Assembly (NCBI GenBank): GCA_014155875.1
Contig: JACEFZ010026901.1
Coordinates: 33,501-97,500, forward strand
Direction of reading: 5' to 3'
Length of the DNA stretch: 64,000 nucleotides
Source of the DNA: Cepaea nemoralis
Taxonomy: Eukaryota; Mollusca; Gastropoda; Stylommatophora; Helicidae
This document shows positions 10,862-21,384 of the stretch, in pieces. The notes beneath the pieces were generated by a model. That model saw only the letters and a program-made list of their open reading frames with translations, did no database searches and was not told the origin of the DNA. Made by a program: the position numbers and the translations under genes. The stretch's first letter is position 1. Every line of letters begins with the position of its first letter.

Positions 10862-11378
10862 TTAGTTGCATATCCTTTACAGGACGTAGCAGTCAACCAC
10901 TGCAATGTTTTTGCGCTGTATCTGATTCCTGTACAATTATACGTTCAGTAATTTGTCATTGGCCGGTCTCCCTCGTAGGGATTACACGACTTTCTCCGTA
11001 ATACCGTATAGTCTAGTGAGTAACATGACGTGCTCGAGAATTGGTAGCGGTTCTCTCCGCTTCGGTAACTTACGGGTATGTGAGCTGGTCGCTCAGAAAG
11101 CAATGGCAAACTACTTAGCGTAATCTTGCCAAGAAATCAACAATCAGCTGAAAGATGCTGATGTTGACAGCGATGTCCTGTAAAGGCTATGCGAACAAAA
11201 AAGAAAGTTTGTCATTGCTTTCAGAACGACCGGCACTCATGCCATTCCATATAAAAAAAAACGTAAGGCGGTCTGCTGCCAAATCGCCCACAGCTGTGTT
11301 CCGAACGCGTGTATGCGGGATTACGAACTGCGCCCGTAACACCTTCGCCACGGAGTCGGCTTCACAGCAAAGGATCGC
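10862..11378 (-). mobile_element. SINE-3b copy split by a nested SINE-3a
   Basis: Minus-strand SINE-3b. Its tail side (GCATATCCTTTACAGGACG) is at 10868 and its head side (GGATTACGAACTGCGCCCG) at 11320. It is interrupted by a plus-strand SINE-3a at 10962-11207. The two halves rejoin through the duplicated target TTTGTCATTG. Confidence 0.75.
10962..11207 (+). mobile_element. SINE-3a, complete, with target-site duplication
   Basis: A complete 246-bp element bounded by perfect 10-bp direct repeats TTTGTCATTG at 10952-10961 and 11208-11217. It has a GGTCTCCCTCGTAGGG head, GTAGCGGTTCTC near the B-box region, GGTCGCTCAGAAAGCAATGG in the body, and the tail GTAAAGGCTATGCGAAC plus an A-rich end. The duplication fixes the ends of this family. 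Confidence 0.85.
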
Positions 11379-11379
11379 C

Positions 11380-11600
11380 CCATAATGCTCCGTTCCTGTG
11401 CCAGTGAATATCACACAAAATGCTCCTCACTGCCCTATGTGAAAAGTGGAATAGACAGGAGTCTCGACAAACCAACAGCCCGCACAGGTATACTATGTAT
11501 AATGCCCCCTGCCTGAATCCCAAAACAAAATTCCGCTACGAAAAATACACTTCATCGTTGATGGAAGCGGCAGTCACTAGAAACCAGCAGCCACACTTAT
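11380..11600 (-). repeat. Interspersed repeat R, inverted partial copy
   Basis: Inverse of the 7140 repeat: GTGAATATCACACAAAATGC, GAGTCTCGACAAACCAACAG and CCAGCAGCCACACTTATAC. It starts directly after the SINE-3 nest. From 11640 to 11900 nothing else is recognised. Confidence 0.6.
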
Positions 11601-11913
11601 ACTTGTTAGCTACACACATGTATGTTTGCAAGGAGTCTCCACATTGAATGGAAGAAAAGTCTTGGTATTATGATATTCGGCCGTTGCACATCGGCGTCAC
11701 AGCATCCACCCACATCTCTTTAATGTAATCACAATCTGCTCACGCTTTTCGTTATCTGGAATCACTTGCCAGAGCTGATTACATTTTATGTCTGTAGATC
11801 TCTAACATAATGCCTGACTCGTCCAGCCGGTCTGCATGCATATATTAGTTAATTGTGTGTGTATTTTATTTACTGCTCCATTATATCACAAGACCTCTTT
11901 CCATAGTATCCTG

Positions 11914-11920
11914 GTCTCTC

Positions 11921-11976
<56 letters not shown>

Positions 11977-12059
11977 GTCTCTCACCCCCTCTCTCTCTCA
12001 TCTCTCTCTCTCTCTCACACGTCTCTCACCCCCTCTCTCATCTCTCTCTCATCTCTCTC

Positions 12060-12090
<31 letters not shown>

Positions 12091-12112
12091 CTCTCTCTCT
12101 CTCAAACGTCTC
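11914..12112. repeat. CT-rich microsatellite
   Basis: (CT)n with two or more copies of CACGTCTCTCACCCCCTCTC inserted. Open frames through it are serine/leucine repeats. Confidence 0.9.
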
Positions 12113-12189
12113 TTATCTCAAACGACAACTAGCCAAAAAACATTCCCTTATGTATGGCACGTTACACCCTCCTTAGGTATTTATAATGC

Positions 12190-12374
12190 CCATGTTAAAC
12201 ACTGCCTCAGTGAGTCATTTGTTACTGATTATTTTTCATGCGTTTTAATGTTCTTTTGTTGTCAAAAGTTGCTTCATAAGTGATGTTGAATGAAAGAATG
12301 TATGAGAGGAAATGGAGAAGAAGGGCAGAATGTCAGACGGGCCTGCGTGCCCAATTCTTAACCCTTTGAAAATA
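12190..12374 (+). mobile_element. Retroelement 3' tail (AATAAAG family), copy 2
   Basis: Carries GGGCCTGCGTGCCCAATTCT, then CCCTTTGAAAATAAAG, followed by a (TTCG)n tail that becomes the left arm of the palindrome at 12375-12584. Confidence 0.65.
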
Positions 12375-12584
<210 letters not shown>

Positions 12585-12589
12585 GTGTG

Positions 12590-12660
12590 TATATATATAT
12601 ATGAGTGAGTGTGTTTTTGGGTTTGTGATTGTGACTGAGTATGTGTGTGTTAGCGACGGA

Positions 12661-12691
<31 letters not shown>

Positions 12692-12712
12692 TGTGTGTGT
12701 GAGTGTTACAGC
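12590..12712. repeat. TG-rich microsatellite
   Basis: (TA)5 at 12592-12601 followed by TG-rich DNA, with a nearly pure (GT)n run at 12660-12702. Confidence 0.85.
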
Positions 12713-12726
12713 ACATGTGTATTTTT

Positions 12727-12997
12727 GCGGTTGCTCGCTTTGAACTCAAGCGTCGTCCATAAACACAACTTCTAGTAGTTCTGAACTGAATTTTGCGTGT
12801 GGATTAGTTTCCCTATTAACAGTGTCCCTCAGGCGAACCCACTCCGACTTCAGAGGTACTTGTTTCCAAGTCAATTACGATAGGTCAACATATTACATTA
12901 GTCCAACTGTCCGGTGTAGGGGTTGAACCCCTTACATCGGTATCAGCACACCGGATGTTTAAGAACACGAATTCTTAGCCATTCGGCCATGCTGACC
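12727..12997 (-). mobile_element. SINE-2 copy, near complete
   Basis: On the minus strand: head TCAGCATGGCCGAATGGCTA (A-box-like), then GGGGTTCAACCCCTACACC (B-box-like), body AGTACCTCTGAAGTCGGAGT and GGGAAACTAATCCACACGC, and end TTGAGTTCAAAGCGAGC. The family recurs at 23535, 26035, 26436, 28228 (minus), 42005, 54490 and 60415. Confidence 0.75.
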
Positions 12998-13139
12998 TAT
13001 GTACATGTGTATGACCGTGAGTGCTTGTGTAAATGATGTATGTGTGCATGTTTGTGTATATAGCTATGTATGTATGTGTTTATGTATGTGTGAGTGAGTG
13101 TCCGTGTGTTTATGTGTGTGTGTATCTGCCTGCCTGCCT

Positions 13140-13300
13140 GTCTCATAATATTGTAATATGCATGGTTTATGTTCACAGCCTTCATTTTACAATGTTGATT
13201 TCCCCGTGAATGTAACATGCACACTACACAATTGATGGGCGCAATCTAAGACGGTCCTGCGCGCCCAATTTGTGACCCTTTGACAATAAAGTTCATTCGT

Positions 13301-13344
<44 letters not shown>

Positions 13345-13440
13345 TTATTTCTCTCTTTTTCTCCCCCTTTCCCCTCTCTTTCTCTCTCCCCTCCCCATCT
13401 CTCTTTCTTCTCTCTCTCCACCTCTATCTCTCCCATTTTG
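13140..13440 (+). mobile_element. Retroelement 3' tail, copy 3, with CT-rich tail
   Basis: GGTCCTGCGCGCCCAATTTG and GACCCTTTGACAATAAAG lead to TTCATTCGTC. This then becomes (CT)n at 13303-13338 and degenerate CT sequence to 13440. It is the closest relative of the copy at 10445-10650. Confidence 0.65.
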
Positions 13441-13571
13441 TATTTAGGATTGACTCTGCTTGTGCGTTCTGTATCTCTTCACTAGATTAACCCTTCTATG
13501 GCAGTCATTTCAAGAAAATGTTCAGTTATCTGCTATCTGGGGTCGGAGAAATTAAAACAACAACCGGAAAC

Positions 13572-13690
13572 ACAGTTATACGAACAAACGAACGAACAAA
13601 CTTTATTTTCAAAGGGTTTAAAATTGGGCACGCAGGCCCGTCCGACATTCTGCCCTTCTTATATCTTTCATCTCCTACATTATAGTAACA
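13572..13690 (-). mobile_element. Retroelement 3' tail, copy 4, inverted
   Basis: Minus-strand copy. On plus it reads CGAACGAACAAACTTTATTT then AAATTGGGCACGCAGGCCCG and CTGCCCTTCTTATATC. The CGAA repeat on the left is the element's tail. It matches the 12190 copy best. Confidence 0.65.
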
Positions 13691-13911
13691 ACTAGGACAT
13701 AATGACCAAATGCAACGACTGTCTGTGACTGGAAAAGTATAAAAACAAACAAGGTTTTGGTTCATATAAGGAGTTGAGTTGAGATGAGTTGAGTTGAGTT
13801 GAGTTAAGAACCTACATGACTGCACTCAGGATATTCCCATACGTGTTCCGCCCTCTCGTCCAACAGCCAGCGAAGAGCATACTACTAATCGTTCACACCA
13901 CGTTTTTTTAA

Positions 13912-14130
13912 AAATTCGCATATCCTTTTACAGGACATCGCTGTCAACAGCAGCATCTTTCAGCTGTCTGTTGATTTCTTGGCAAGATTACGCTCAGTAG
14001 TTTGCCATTGCTTTCTGAGCGGCCGGCTCAGTTATCCCGCAAGTTCCGGGGGACGAACCGCTCGCAGTTCTCGCCCGCTACGAAACTCTGCGTGATAAAC
14101 GGGATTACGGAGAAAGTGTTGTGACCGAAC
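13912..14130 (-). mobile_element. SINE-3a copy inside the RNase H LINE
   Basis: Minus-strand copy: GCATATCCTTTTACAGGAC at 13917, CAGCATCTTTCAGCTGTCTG, GCCATTGCTTTCTGAGCGG, and the head region GATAAACGGGATTACGG at 14095. It separates the RNase H segment from the LINE's 3' end. Confidence 0.75.
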
Positions 14131-14326
14131 TCTCCTGGTCTTCCCTCTCAGTTTTGAGATTCTTCCACAACCCCTGCCGATCCCCTGCAATCTCATTCTT
14201 TCCACATATGGGTTCTCAATTTGATTCTCCTGCCTTCTCCACCTGGTGCCACAAGCGCACGACCACCTCCCCCTTGTCCAAAGGCAATCTACCACCAAGA
14301 GGTGCATTCCCTGGTAGCCTATCAAT

Positions 14327-14690
14327 CTATTCATTCCCCCGCACCCCCGCATGGCCAGGGCAAAATATCCATACAGTTCTCACAATCTGTGACCTCTGAA
14401 GCGACGATAGCCATTCCATACGAAACATTCCTTTCTCCACATTACTAAGCATACTCTTTGAATCCGTAATGAGTACAATGTGTCTTGCAGTAGTCTCCTC
14501 TAACCAACGGAATGCCGCTCCCACCTCCATTCTCATGCTGGAGGTCGTAGTTTCATATGCCAGACTCTCCTTTTTCAAGACTCGTCCATTAGCCTTTGCA
14601 ATAAAACCCCAACCACTACGTCTGTTTCTCACCACTAGCCCATCGGTGTAGATGACTATGTCATCTTGATGTGTGTTACTCAGGATCAGT
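14327..14690 (-). pseudogene. Retrotransposon RNase H domain, truncated
   Basis: The translated segment carries the expected RNase H residues in order: VIYTDG (first Asp, near 14650), MEVGAAFRWLEE (Glu), LITDSKSM (second Asp) and PGHAGVRGNE (His/Asn region near 14345). A TAG follows GNE directly, so the frame is broken there; sequence resembling IDRLPGNAPLGG continues beyond it. The RT domain is missing upstream. All four acidic/His positions are visible, so the decay is recent or slight in this part. Confidence 0.75.
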
Positions 14691-14699
14691 TGTCATATA

Positions 14700-15560
14700 A
14701 GGAATAATTTATCAGCATATGGTTAAGTTTGGTAGGAAATAAGCTATTTCAGCCAGCGTGGCCCAAACATCTAGTATTTTAGAATCTGTCAATGTTTAGA
14801 AATCTTTGTTCATACAGGTGCATGAATTCTGTGTTTATTCACAATATCCATCCATGATTGTTAATTGATGTTTCACGATTTGCTTTGGTTATCTGTTTAT
14901 TTCTGATCTCCTGTCATTGACATTAATATCTATTTATTTTTAATTTCCTATCATTGGTATTAATACAGTGATTCTCTACATGTGGGTAACGCCCCAAAAA
15001 AGATGCACACAATACGCAAAAAGGTGGGGTGCGAAGAAACTGGAAATCGAAGTAAAAAGTTAAAAGCTACCTTACTGAAATAAAGGCATTTAATGAAACT
15101 ATCTATTGGCACAAGAACAATATACCAACAACAACAAAAACACAACATAAAATACACACTGAAAATACATTTAGAACGACTGATTTATATGTCAACAGTG
15201 ACCTGTTGAATACATGGGGGACTTCCATGGCACTGAGAAGGCGTCTAGAGTGCCACTATTTGGCAGTTTTCAAAAAGTGAAATCTTCAATAGTGCACACG
15301 ATCAGGGAAATACTTCTGTGTAAAGATACAAGTAATGACACATCAAGCGGCAGACTTACGGAACACACAATACAAACTGGAACTAGTGCTACATGTCGAT
15401 TGCGTGGCTGTATAAGATAAAGTGTGTACCCTAACAGAGTGCGGAGGTGGTAGTTAGCATTCAATACACTTCGATAGTTCCTGCGGGAGTCGTTGCGTTT
15501 ATAGATATGTAGAATTCGCTTGTGCTAACTTATAACTTGTACCGTGGCCTCTTCTCTATC
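14700..15560. other. No recognisable feature
   Basis: AT-rich sequence without a repeat family or credible exon that I can identify. Short open frames at 14960-15157 and 15214-15464 lack any family resemblance. Confidence 0.45.
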
Positions 15561-15574
15561 ATGTTTTTTTTTAA

Positions 15575-15820
15575 ACCGCGTTTCCATCCCGTTTCAGGAT
15601 ATTGCGGTCAACATCAGCATCTTTCAGCTGTATGTTGATTCCTAGGCTAGATTACGCTCATCAGCACGCCACGACTTTCTGAGCGACCTGCTCCATACTC
15701 TCATAAGTCACTGGCGCGACTCGAACGGCTTCCAATTCTCGAGCGCTCACGTCAACCACGCGAGTATTCGGGGTCACGGAGAAAGCTGCTAACTCCTCTG
15801 CCAGGGAGACCGGCCCTTCT
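15575..15820 (-). mobile_element. SINE-3a copy
   Basis: GTTTCCATCCCGTTTCAGGA, CAGCATCTTTCAGCTGTATG, TAGGCTAGATTACGCTCATC and GCACGCCACGACTTTCTGAG identify the same subtype that forms both arms of the palindrome at 49925-50323. The head side is near 15815 (CTCTGCCAGGGAGACC). Confidence 0.75.
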
Positions 15821-15983
15821 CTGTCATGACAGTATACAATTATATTAGTTCTCAGCTCTTATTTGTATATTCATTGTTAACAATATGTTGGCATATTCTC
15901 AACCATGACTATATATAGTTGTATTAGTTCTCAGTTCTTATTTCTATATTCATTGTTAAAATTATGTTGGAATATTCTCGGTC

Positions 15984-16576
15984 TGTGAATAGGTACAATT
16001 ATCTCGGAACAGTAATAACATCTGATGGGAGATGCCTTGAAGAGATTAGAACAAGAATCGCCATGTCTAAGGTAGCCTTTAGCAAGATGAAAAACATACT
16101 GACCAATAAAAAGATGTCAATTGAAACGAGAAAAAGAGTGTTGAGGTGCTACATAGAACCTATACTTTTATATGGATGTGAAGCTTGGACAATGAGCAGT
16201 CAAGCTGAAAAACATCTGATGGCTGTAGAAATGTGGTTTCTGAAGAAAAAGCAAAGAATACCATGGACAGCCAGAAAGACCAATGAACAGGTCCTTCAAG
16301 AAACAAACGAAGATCGTAAACTGATTAGAGACATTAGACGCAGACAGTCAAAATTTTTTGGGCATGTTATGAGAAGAAATGAATTGGAGAACTTGGTGAC
16401 AACTGGTAAGATCGAAGGGAACAGACCAAGAGGAAGACCTAGAAGCAAATACCTGGATGGCTTGGCCTGGTGGCATGGTCGAGACAGAAACACAGAGCTG
16501 ATCCACGACTCTGGTGATCGAGTGAGATGGCAAAACATGACCGCCTACGCTTACCGGCATGGCACATGATGGATGG
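15984..16576 (+). mobile_element. RTE-A, 5'-truncated, with target-site duplication
   Basis: Only the last ~190 codons of the RT polyprotein remain (thumb and tail): NYLGTVITSDGRCLEEI, LLYGCEAWT, RQSKFFGHVMRR, ending in YRHGT and a stop. Then comes CACATGATGGATGG, a short RTE-type tandem tail. Perfect 11-bp direct repeats ATTCTCGGTCT at 15973-15983 and 16577-16587 mark the insertion. The remaining frame is unbroken, so the copy is young. Confidence 0.9.
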
Positions 16577-16650
16577 ATTCTCGGTCTTGGCTATATACAC
16601 AGTTGCATTAGCTTTCGGTTATCATTTCTACATTGACATTCTACACTGAC

Positions 16651-17053
16651 AAGGGGGGGGGGGGCTGAGTGGTCTCGAGGTATGGTGTCCGCCGTGAGTG
16701 CTGGAGGTCCCGGGTTCAAGCCCCGGTGAGGGCCGGGATTTTTTCACGTGGACTTCTAGTAATAAAATTGCTCCTCCTGGTCTATGGGTAGTGAGATCGG
16801 ACACCCGTGTGTATTCTTGCGCACGTAAAAAATGCCTTGGCAGTTGGAAATCGAACATGAGTAGCCTAACGGCGCTGACCGGGCTAAATTTCGAATCTAC
16901 CCAAGTATTTCAGGGTCCTCGCGGGAGCTAAGGAGTTCGTGCACTGAGCTGAGCTTCTCCGGACTCAGGTTTGAGTTAGGAGTAGAACGGAACACTTATG
17001 GGTTACACCCGTGTGCCGTGATGTTGATCCGTCGACTAAACTAAACTAAACTA
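16651..17053 (+). mobile_element. SINE-1, full length
   Basis: Starts with a G run and GGCTGAGTGGTCTCGAGG, has GGTTCAAGCCCCGGTG as the B-box region, and ends in (ACTAA)n. It is flanked by TCTACACTGAC (16640-16650) and TCTACATTGAC (17054-17064), an 11-bp duplication with one mismatch. This sets the family length at about 400 bp. Confidence 0.8.
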
Positions 17054-17265
17054 TCTACATTGACTATTAACACTATATTAACCCGTTCTCAGTCATGCCT
17101 ATTTACAGTTGTGTTTGCCCTCGATTCTTTTTCTAAATTCATAATTAACATGTTTACTCGTTTCCTTTCTTTAAGACCCTTATAAATCCCTTTCTTTAAA
17201 TGTAGTTCATTTAGAGAAATGTAACAGTTTATTGTATTATAGTCCATACCGTGTGACGTAGGTAA

Positions 17266-17512
17266 TCATATCTGTCTTCTATCTCTTGTGCTGCCAATTA
17301 TTTCTGATAGCGACGTCCCTCCATGCCATGATGTTAAACTTTCCAGCATCTTCTCTCTTGGTCTTCCCCTGCCTCTTCCACCCTTCAGCCTTCCCATTGT
17401 GACTACATACGCCAGCTTTTCCCTTCTCAAAACCACAGAATGTAAACTGTCCATTTCTGATACGAGAAACAAATTCTCTTTGTGAGTTAACATCTTTCAA
17501 AAATATCTTCAT
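17266..17512 (-). pseudogene. RTE-type RT tail fragment
   Basis: Two overlapping minus-strand frames together give an RT tail: KLAYVVTMGRLKGGRGRGRP and REKMLESLTSWHGGTSLSEI, resembling RTE-B (VVTTGSIEGKRGRGR). A frameshift separates it from the upstream KDVNSQREFVSRIRNGQFTF. A similar fragment is at 52765-52915. DNA from 17520 to 18140 shows no other feature. Confidence 0.6.
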
Positions 17513-18145
17513 TGCTGTTTCTATCCACCTAATGTTCTCATCATTCGCCTATAAAACAACATTTCCGCTGCTTTCACATAAATAAAGAAGTAACTATTCA
17601 TGGAAACTCTTCTAATTGAAAGAGACATGAAGCTACTGGCGCTAGGATGAACGGTACCGAATTAAGCAAACAGACGATGACGGCTTTGTTAAAAACGTGC
17701 AATTGTGTTGGAGGAAACACGTTGAGAAGTGTTCGGTGATACTGCGCTAGTTTGTAAAATGCCACGCAATTTTGTAGAGCTAATGCTAGGCTGTCATCTC
17801 TTATTGAGGAAGTGCTTGATCATTTCTCATATCCAAAACAATCGTGTCTGTTTATTGGCAATGTAACTAAACAAGGATGACATTAGCGGCTCCCGTATTT
17901 ATGAATGTCTGAAATGCATTTCTAATAGTCTGGTTGCACGTTGTATCCATGAAGCTGTGCCAATCTCTCTGATTATGAAGGTGCGTGGTGTTTTTATTAT
18001 GAGCTGAATGGCAGAGTGATACTGACAAGGGGTAGACAATTTCTCAGCCATAAATGCAGTGCTAGAATAGCCCAGACAAAGGCAACAACAAGATAAAGAC
18101 TATTTTCTGTGATTTATCTTTGTCAGTCGAGGTGAACCACATATA

Positions 18146-18555
18146 AAGTTTAGTTTAGTTTAGTTTAGTTTAGTCGACGGATCAACATCACGGCACACGG
18201 ATGTAATCCACAAGTGGTCCGTTCTACTCCTAACTCAAACCTGAGTTCGGAGAATCGCAGCTCAGTGCACGAACTTCGTTGCACCGGCGAGGATCCTGAA
18301 ATACTTTGGGTAGATTTTTAACTCGAAATTTTGCCCGGGCAGCGCCGTTAGGATATTCTTTTTCGATTTTCAACAGCTAAGGAATTTGTTACGTGCGCAA
18401 CAATACACACGGGCGTCCGATCTCACTACCCAGAGACCAGGGGAAAGTTTGTTACTAGAAGTCCACCTGAAAAAATCCCGGCCCACATCGGAGCTTGTAC
18501 TCAGGACATCCAGCACTCAAGGCGGACACCTTACCTTGAGACCACTCAGTCCTAC
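18146..18555 (-). mobile_element. SINE-1, inverted, full length
   Basis: The tail on the plus strand is TTTAGTTTAGTTTAGTTTAG at 18150, then GACGGATCAACATCACGGC, TTGCCCGGGCAGCGCCG in the body, and the head inverted at 18540 (GAGACCACTCAGTCC). Confidence 0.8.
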
Positions 18556-18834
18556 TAACATATAAATAAAGGGACTTAAGTGTTTAAGTGCCATGGAATG
18601 ATTAATCGCCTCATGCGACCTCTCATAACTGTCATTACTTTACTATACAACAGGTCTGCTACCATATTAACAACTTTGAAGTCACAACTGTGACACGCCC
18701 CTACTTCCTATAATCCGCCATCCATTTTCATTTCATCCAAACCTACTTTTAGTTTGGCAATGAATATGTTAACACGCAACAAACCGTCGTTCGCATTAAC
18801 ATTAAAAGCTGTACAGGGACCAGCTGTGGCTCTT

Positions 18835-19706
18835 CAAGACTCAGCCAACTGACTCTAAGACTCAACCACCTGACTCTAAGACTCAACCAACTGACTCCAG
18901 TTCTCAAACAACTGACCCCAAGACTCAACCAACGGACTCCAAGTTTCAACCAATTGACGTCAAGACCCAACCAACTGACTCCAAGTCTCAAACAACTGAC
19001 CCCACGACTCAACCAACGGACTCCAAGTTTCAACCAATTGACTTCAAGACTCAACCAACTGACTCCAAGTGTCAACCAACTGACTCTAAGATTCAACCAA
19101 CTGACTCTAAGACTCAACCAACTGACTCCAAGTCTCAAACAACTGACCCCAAGACTCAACCAACGGACTTCAAGTTTCAATCAATTGACGTCACGACTCA
19201 ACCAACTGACTCCAAGTGTCAATCAACTGACTCCAAGTGTCAACCAACTGACTCTAAGATTCAACCAACTGACTTTAAGACTCAACCAACTGACTCCAAG
19301 TCTCAAACAACTGACCCCAAGACTCAACCAACGGACTCCAAGTTTCAACCAATTATCTTCAAGACTCAACCAACTGACTCCAAGTGTCAACCAACTGACT
19401 CTAAGATTCAACCAACTGACTTTAAGAATCAACCAACTGACTCCAAGTCTCAAACAACTGACTCCAAGACTCAACCAACGGACTCCAAGTTTCAACCAGT
19501 TGACTTCAAGACTCAACCAACTGACTCCAAGACTCAATCAATTGACTCCAAGACTCAACCAACTGAGTCCAAGACTCAACCAACTGAGTCCAAGACTCAA
19601 CCAACTGACTCAAAGACTCAACTAACTGATTCCAAGACTCAACTGACTGACTCCAGGACTCAGCTAACTGACTCCAAGACTCAACCAAGTGACTCCAAGT
19701 GGTCCT
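18835..19706. repeat. 21-bp minisatellite with 147-bp higher-order repeat
   Basis: About 41 copies of a 21-bp unit, base pattern CAACCAACTGACTCCAAGACT. Variant units recur in a fixed order of seven: in the longest plus frame (18954-19625) they read SLKQLTP, RLNQRTP, SFNQLTS, RLNQLTP, SVNQLTL, RFNQLTL, RLNQLTP. That block of 147 bp is repeated at least three times; the second has one extra SVNQLTP. The last seven units are more uniform. Because 21 is divisible by three, several frames on both strands stay open, so the open frame is not evidence of a gene. Confidence 0.9.
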
Positions 19707-19904
19707 AACCTTAATTATCCCATGCAGGTCGTCCATGTACCATCCATATTGGTCATTCTGTCAGTGCTTTCCTTCTCCAATGGTAACATCTAGAATCAAT
19801 GGTGCTAGCCTCTCATTTTCATAGATCAATCGGTGCTCGAACGCTGCAGTTGTCAATATCCCACAGGCCGTTTTTACTTCGTAACTTATTTAATTGTATC
19901 TATT

Positions 19905-20015
19905 TTAGTCTGAGTCTACCTGAGAGCCCAGATAAACAATAAAATAATTACCCGTCTTTCATGGGATTTGACCACATGACCACCAAGACGCAGGAAATCG
20001 TACTAGTCACGCGGA
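19905..20015 (-). mobile_element. SINE-5 partial copy
   Basis: Plus strand shows TTTTAGTCTGAGTCTACCTG, GGGATTTGACCACATGACCA and CCAAGACGCAGGAAATCGTA. Related copies are at 25465-25640, 42905-43080 and 52300-52460, all with a TTTGAAC/TTAAGCC box, likely the inverted B-box of a tRNA-like head. Confidence 0.45.
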
Positions 20016-20269
20016 TCACTGCGTTTATTAGTAGTCACACTCCTGTGATATATTGTTTACATTGCTTGGTTCAGAAAAAGTTCAACTTCCCGTGTCCATC
20101 GTCGCGGCCCGTTTCTTTCTCTGCAAACAATGCCTTACATAACTGTTCTTTTCAAACAACAGTGACATTTGATGTGGCCAAAAATACTTCATTTTCTGAT
20201 AATTGATGCTGCTAATGAGCCAGATTTATTAGATGTTAAGATCTTGCAAAAGTCTCTGTTTCTTCTAGA

Positions 20270-20462
20270 TCCACGGCATTGTAAGAATTTTTCTGTAGCA
20301 TTAAAAATAAATGACCGTAGACTTCGAGGTAGACCAAGAAGACGGTGGAGAGATAATATATATACAGACCTACAAGCACTTGGAATCAACGACTGACAAG
20401 AGAAGGTCAACCAGAGAGACGAATTGTGTCTGCAGCAAAGAACCTCAATGGCTCGGACGCTG
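20270..20462 (+). pseudogene. RTE-type RT C-terminal fragment
   Basis: RRLRGRPRRRWRDNIYTDLQ in one frame, then after a break RIVSAAKNLNGSDAEEEELN. This is the standard end of many RTE-like polyproteins. The GAAGAAGAAGAATT end is the coding tail. Confidence 0.6.
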
Positions 20463-20554
20463 AAGAAGAAGAATTAAACTTCAATGCCTCCATAATCTTT
20501 TATAGGTTTTATGAACATTTCACACGTACGCAAAATCAACACCTGTGAGATTAG

Positions 20555-20905
20555 ATGCTTGAGAAGAGCTGCCAACTTAACTATGCAAGACCGAGTAAGA
20601 AATTATGTTATCGGACAGACAGTGGCCTTGTGTCACATGTATTTACAGGCAGAAGATCAAATGGTTTGGTCATCTCGTTAGAATGCAATACATCCACTAC
20701 CAGCACTGGCGCTACATCAATGGAGAGCTGATACGAGAGCAAGAGGACGTTCGAGAAGAAAATGGATTGACGACATCAAATACATTGTATAATCGCATGG
20801 AATGATTATCTAGTGCAACCTATCGGTCGCGGGAACGTCTGCTAATCCTCCCCACGCTGCGTGACGGCAAAAGTGGATGAAGATGATGATGATGATGTTC
20901 TTTTA
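20555..20905 (+). pseudogene. RT tail fragment with (GAT)n end
   Basis: Contains QKIKWFGHLVRM near 20650, a recognisable RT tail motif, followed by degraded sequence and GATGAAGATGATGATGATG at 20876-20896, consistent with an RTE tandem 3' tail. Confidence 0.55.
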
Positions 20906-21084
20906 AAACAGTCGCCATTGTTTACAGAAGCTAGGGTAATCGATATTTGTGGCAGTTTCAATTTGTTCAATTCTAATTGTAACTTTTGGTTGACATGTAG
21001 TTTTCTGAATGTGCATCATCTTTTTAACACGGAGAATAACAATGTTGCAAGAGCGTCTCCACGTTGAAATCATGCCATTACCGC

Positions 21085-21260
21085 TCATTAATAATATTGA
21101 AAATGGTGGAATAACAATCAGTAGTAGCGCATTAAAACAAGTTAGAGAGTACAGGTATCTGACCAGTGTATTCACAGAGAATGGAAGACTAGATAAAGAA
21201 ATATAAACGAGAATACAGAGAACAAACATCATCAACTGTCACCTAGCACCTATTGTAAAG
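21085..21260 (+). pseudogene. RT thumb fragment
   Basis: The frame QVREYRYLTSVFTENGRLDK resembles the RT motif (F/Y)xYLGS-xxxxGxxxxEI. The frame stops after EI, and TRIQRTNIINCHLAPI follows out of context. No other part of the element is seen. Confidence 0.5.
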
Positions 21261-21384
21261 CATCCATTTATTAGACATGCATATAAACTAGAAGCTGGTA
21301 GACAGATGCTGTATTGTCCCAGCGCTGTCTTACTCCCGCCAGACACGAATAGTCCTCAAAACACACAGACGCAAAATCACATCA

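Larger units (their letters stand above)
13776..14690 (-). mobile_element. LINE remnant with RNase H domain, interrupted by a SINE
   Basis: On the minus strand: an RNase H coding segment (14690-14327), more degenerate coding DNA, a SINE-3 insertion (14130-13912), and a 3' segment shared with 5905-6230, ending in a GAGTT repeat at 13775-13805. An RNase H after the RT is typical of I-type and related LINE groups, not RTE. The RT itself is not present here, so the copy is 5' truncated near 14690. Confidence 0.65.
15830..17160. repeat. Old tandem array of about 68 bp, split by two insertions
   Basis: Units contain TTAGTTCTCAGTTCTTATTT, ATATTCATTGTTAA and ATTCTCGGTCTTGGCTATAT. Copies lie at 15838-15983, 16588-16650 and 17064-17160. 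The gaps between them are an RTE-A fragment (15984-16576) and a SINE-1 (16651-17053), each with its own target duplication. Confidence 0.7.

Noticed and set aside
18954..19625. 223-codon frame with LNQLTP repeats, looking like a repetitive structural protein.
   Set aside because: 21-bp repeats keep frames open on both strands. No signal peptide, splice site or non-repeat flank is present.
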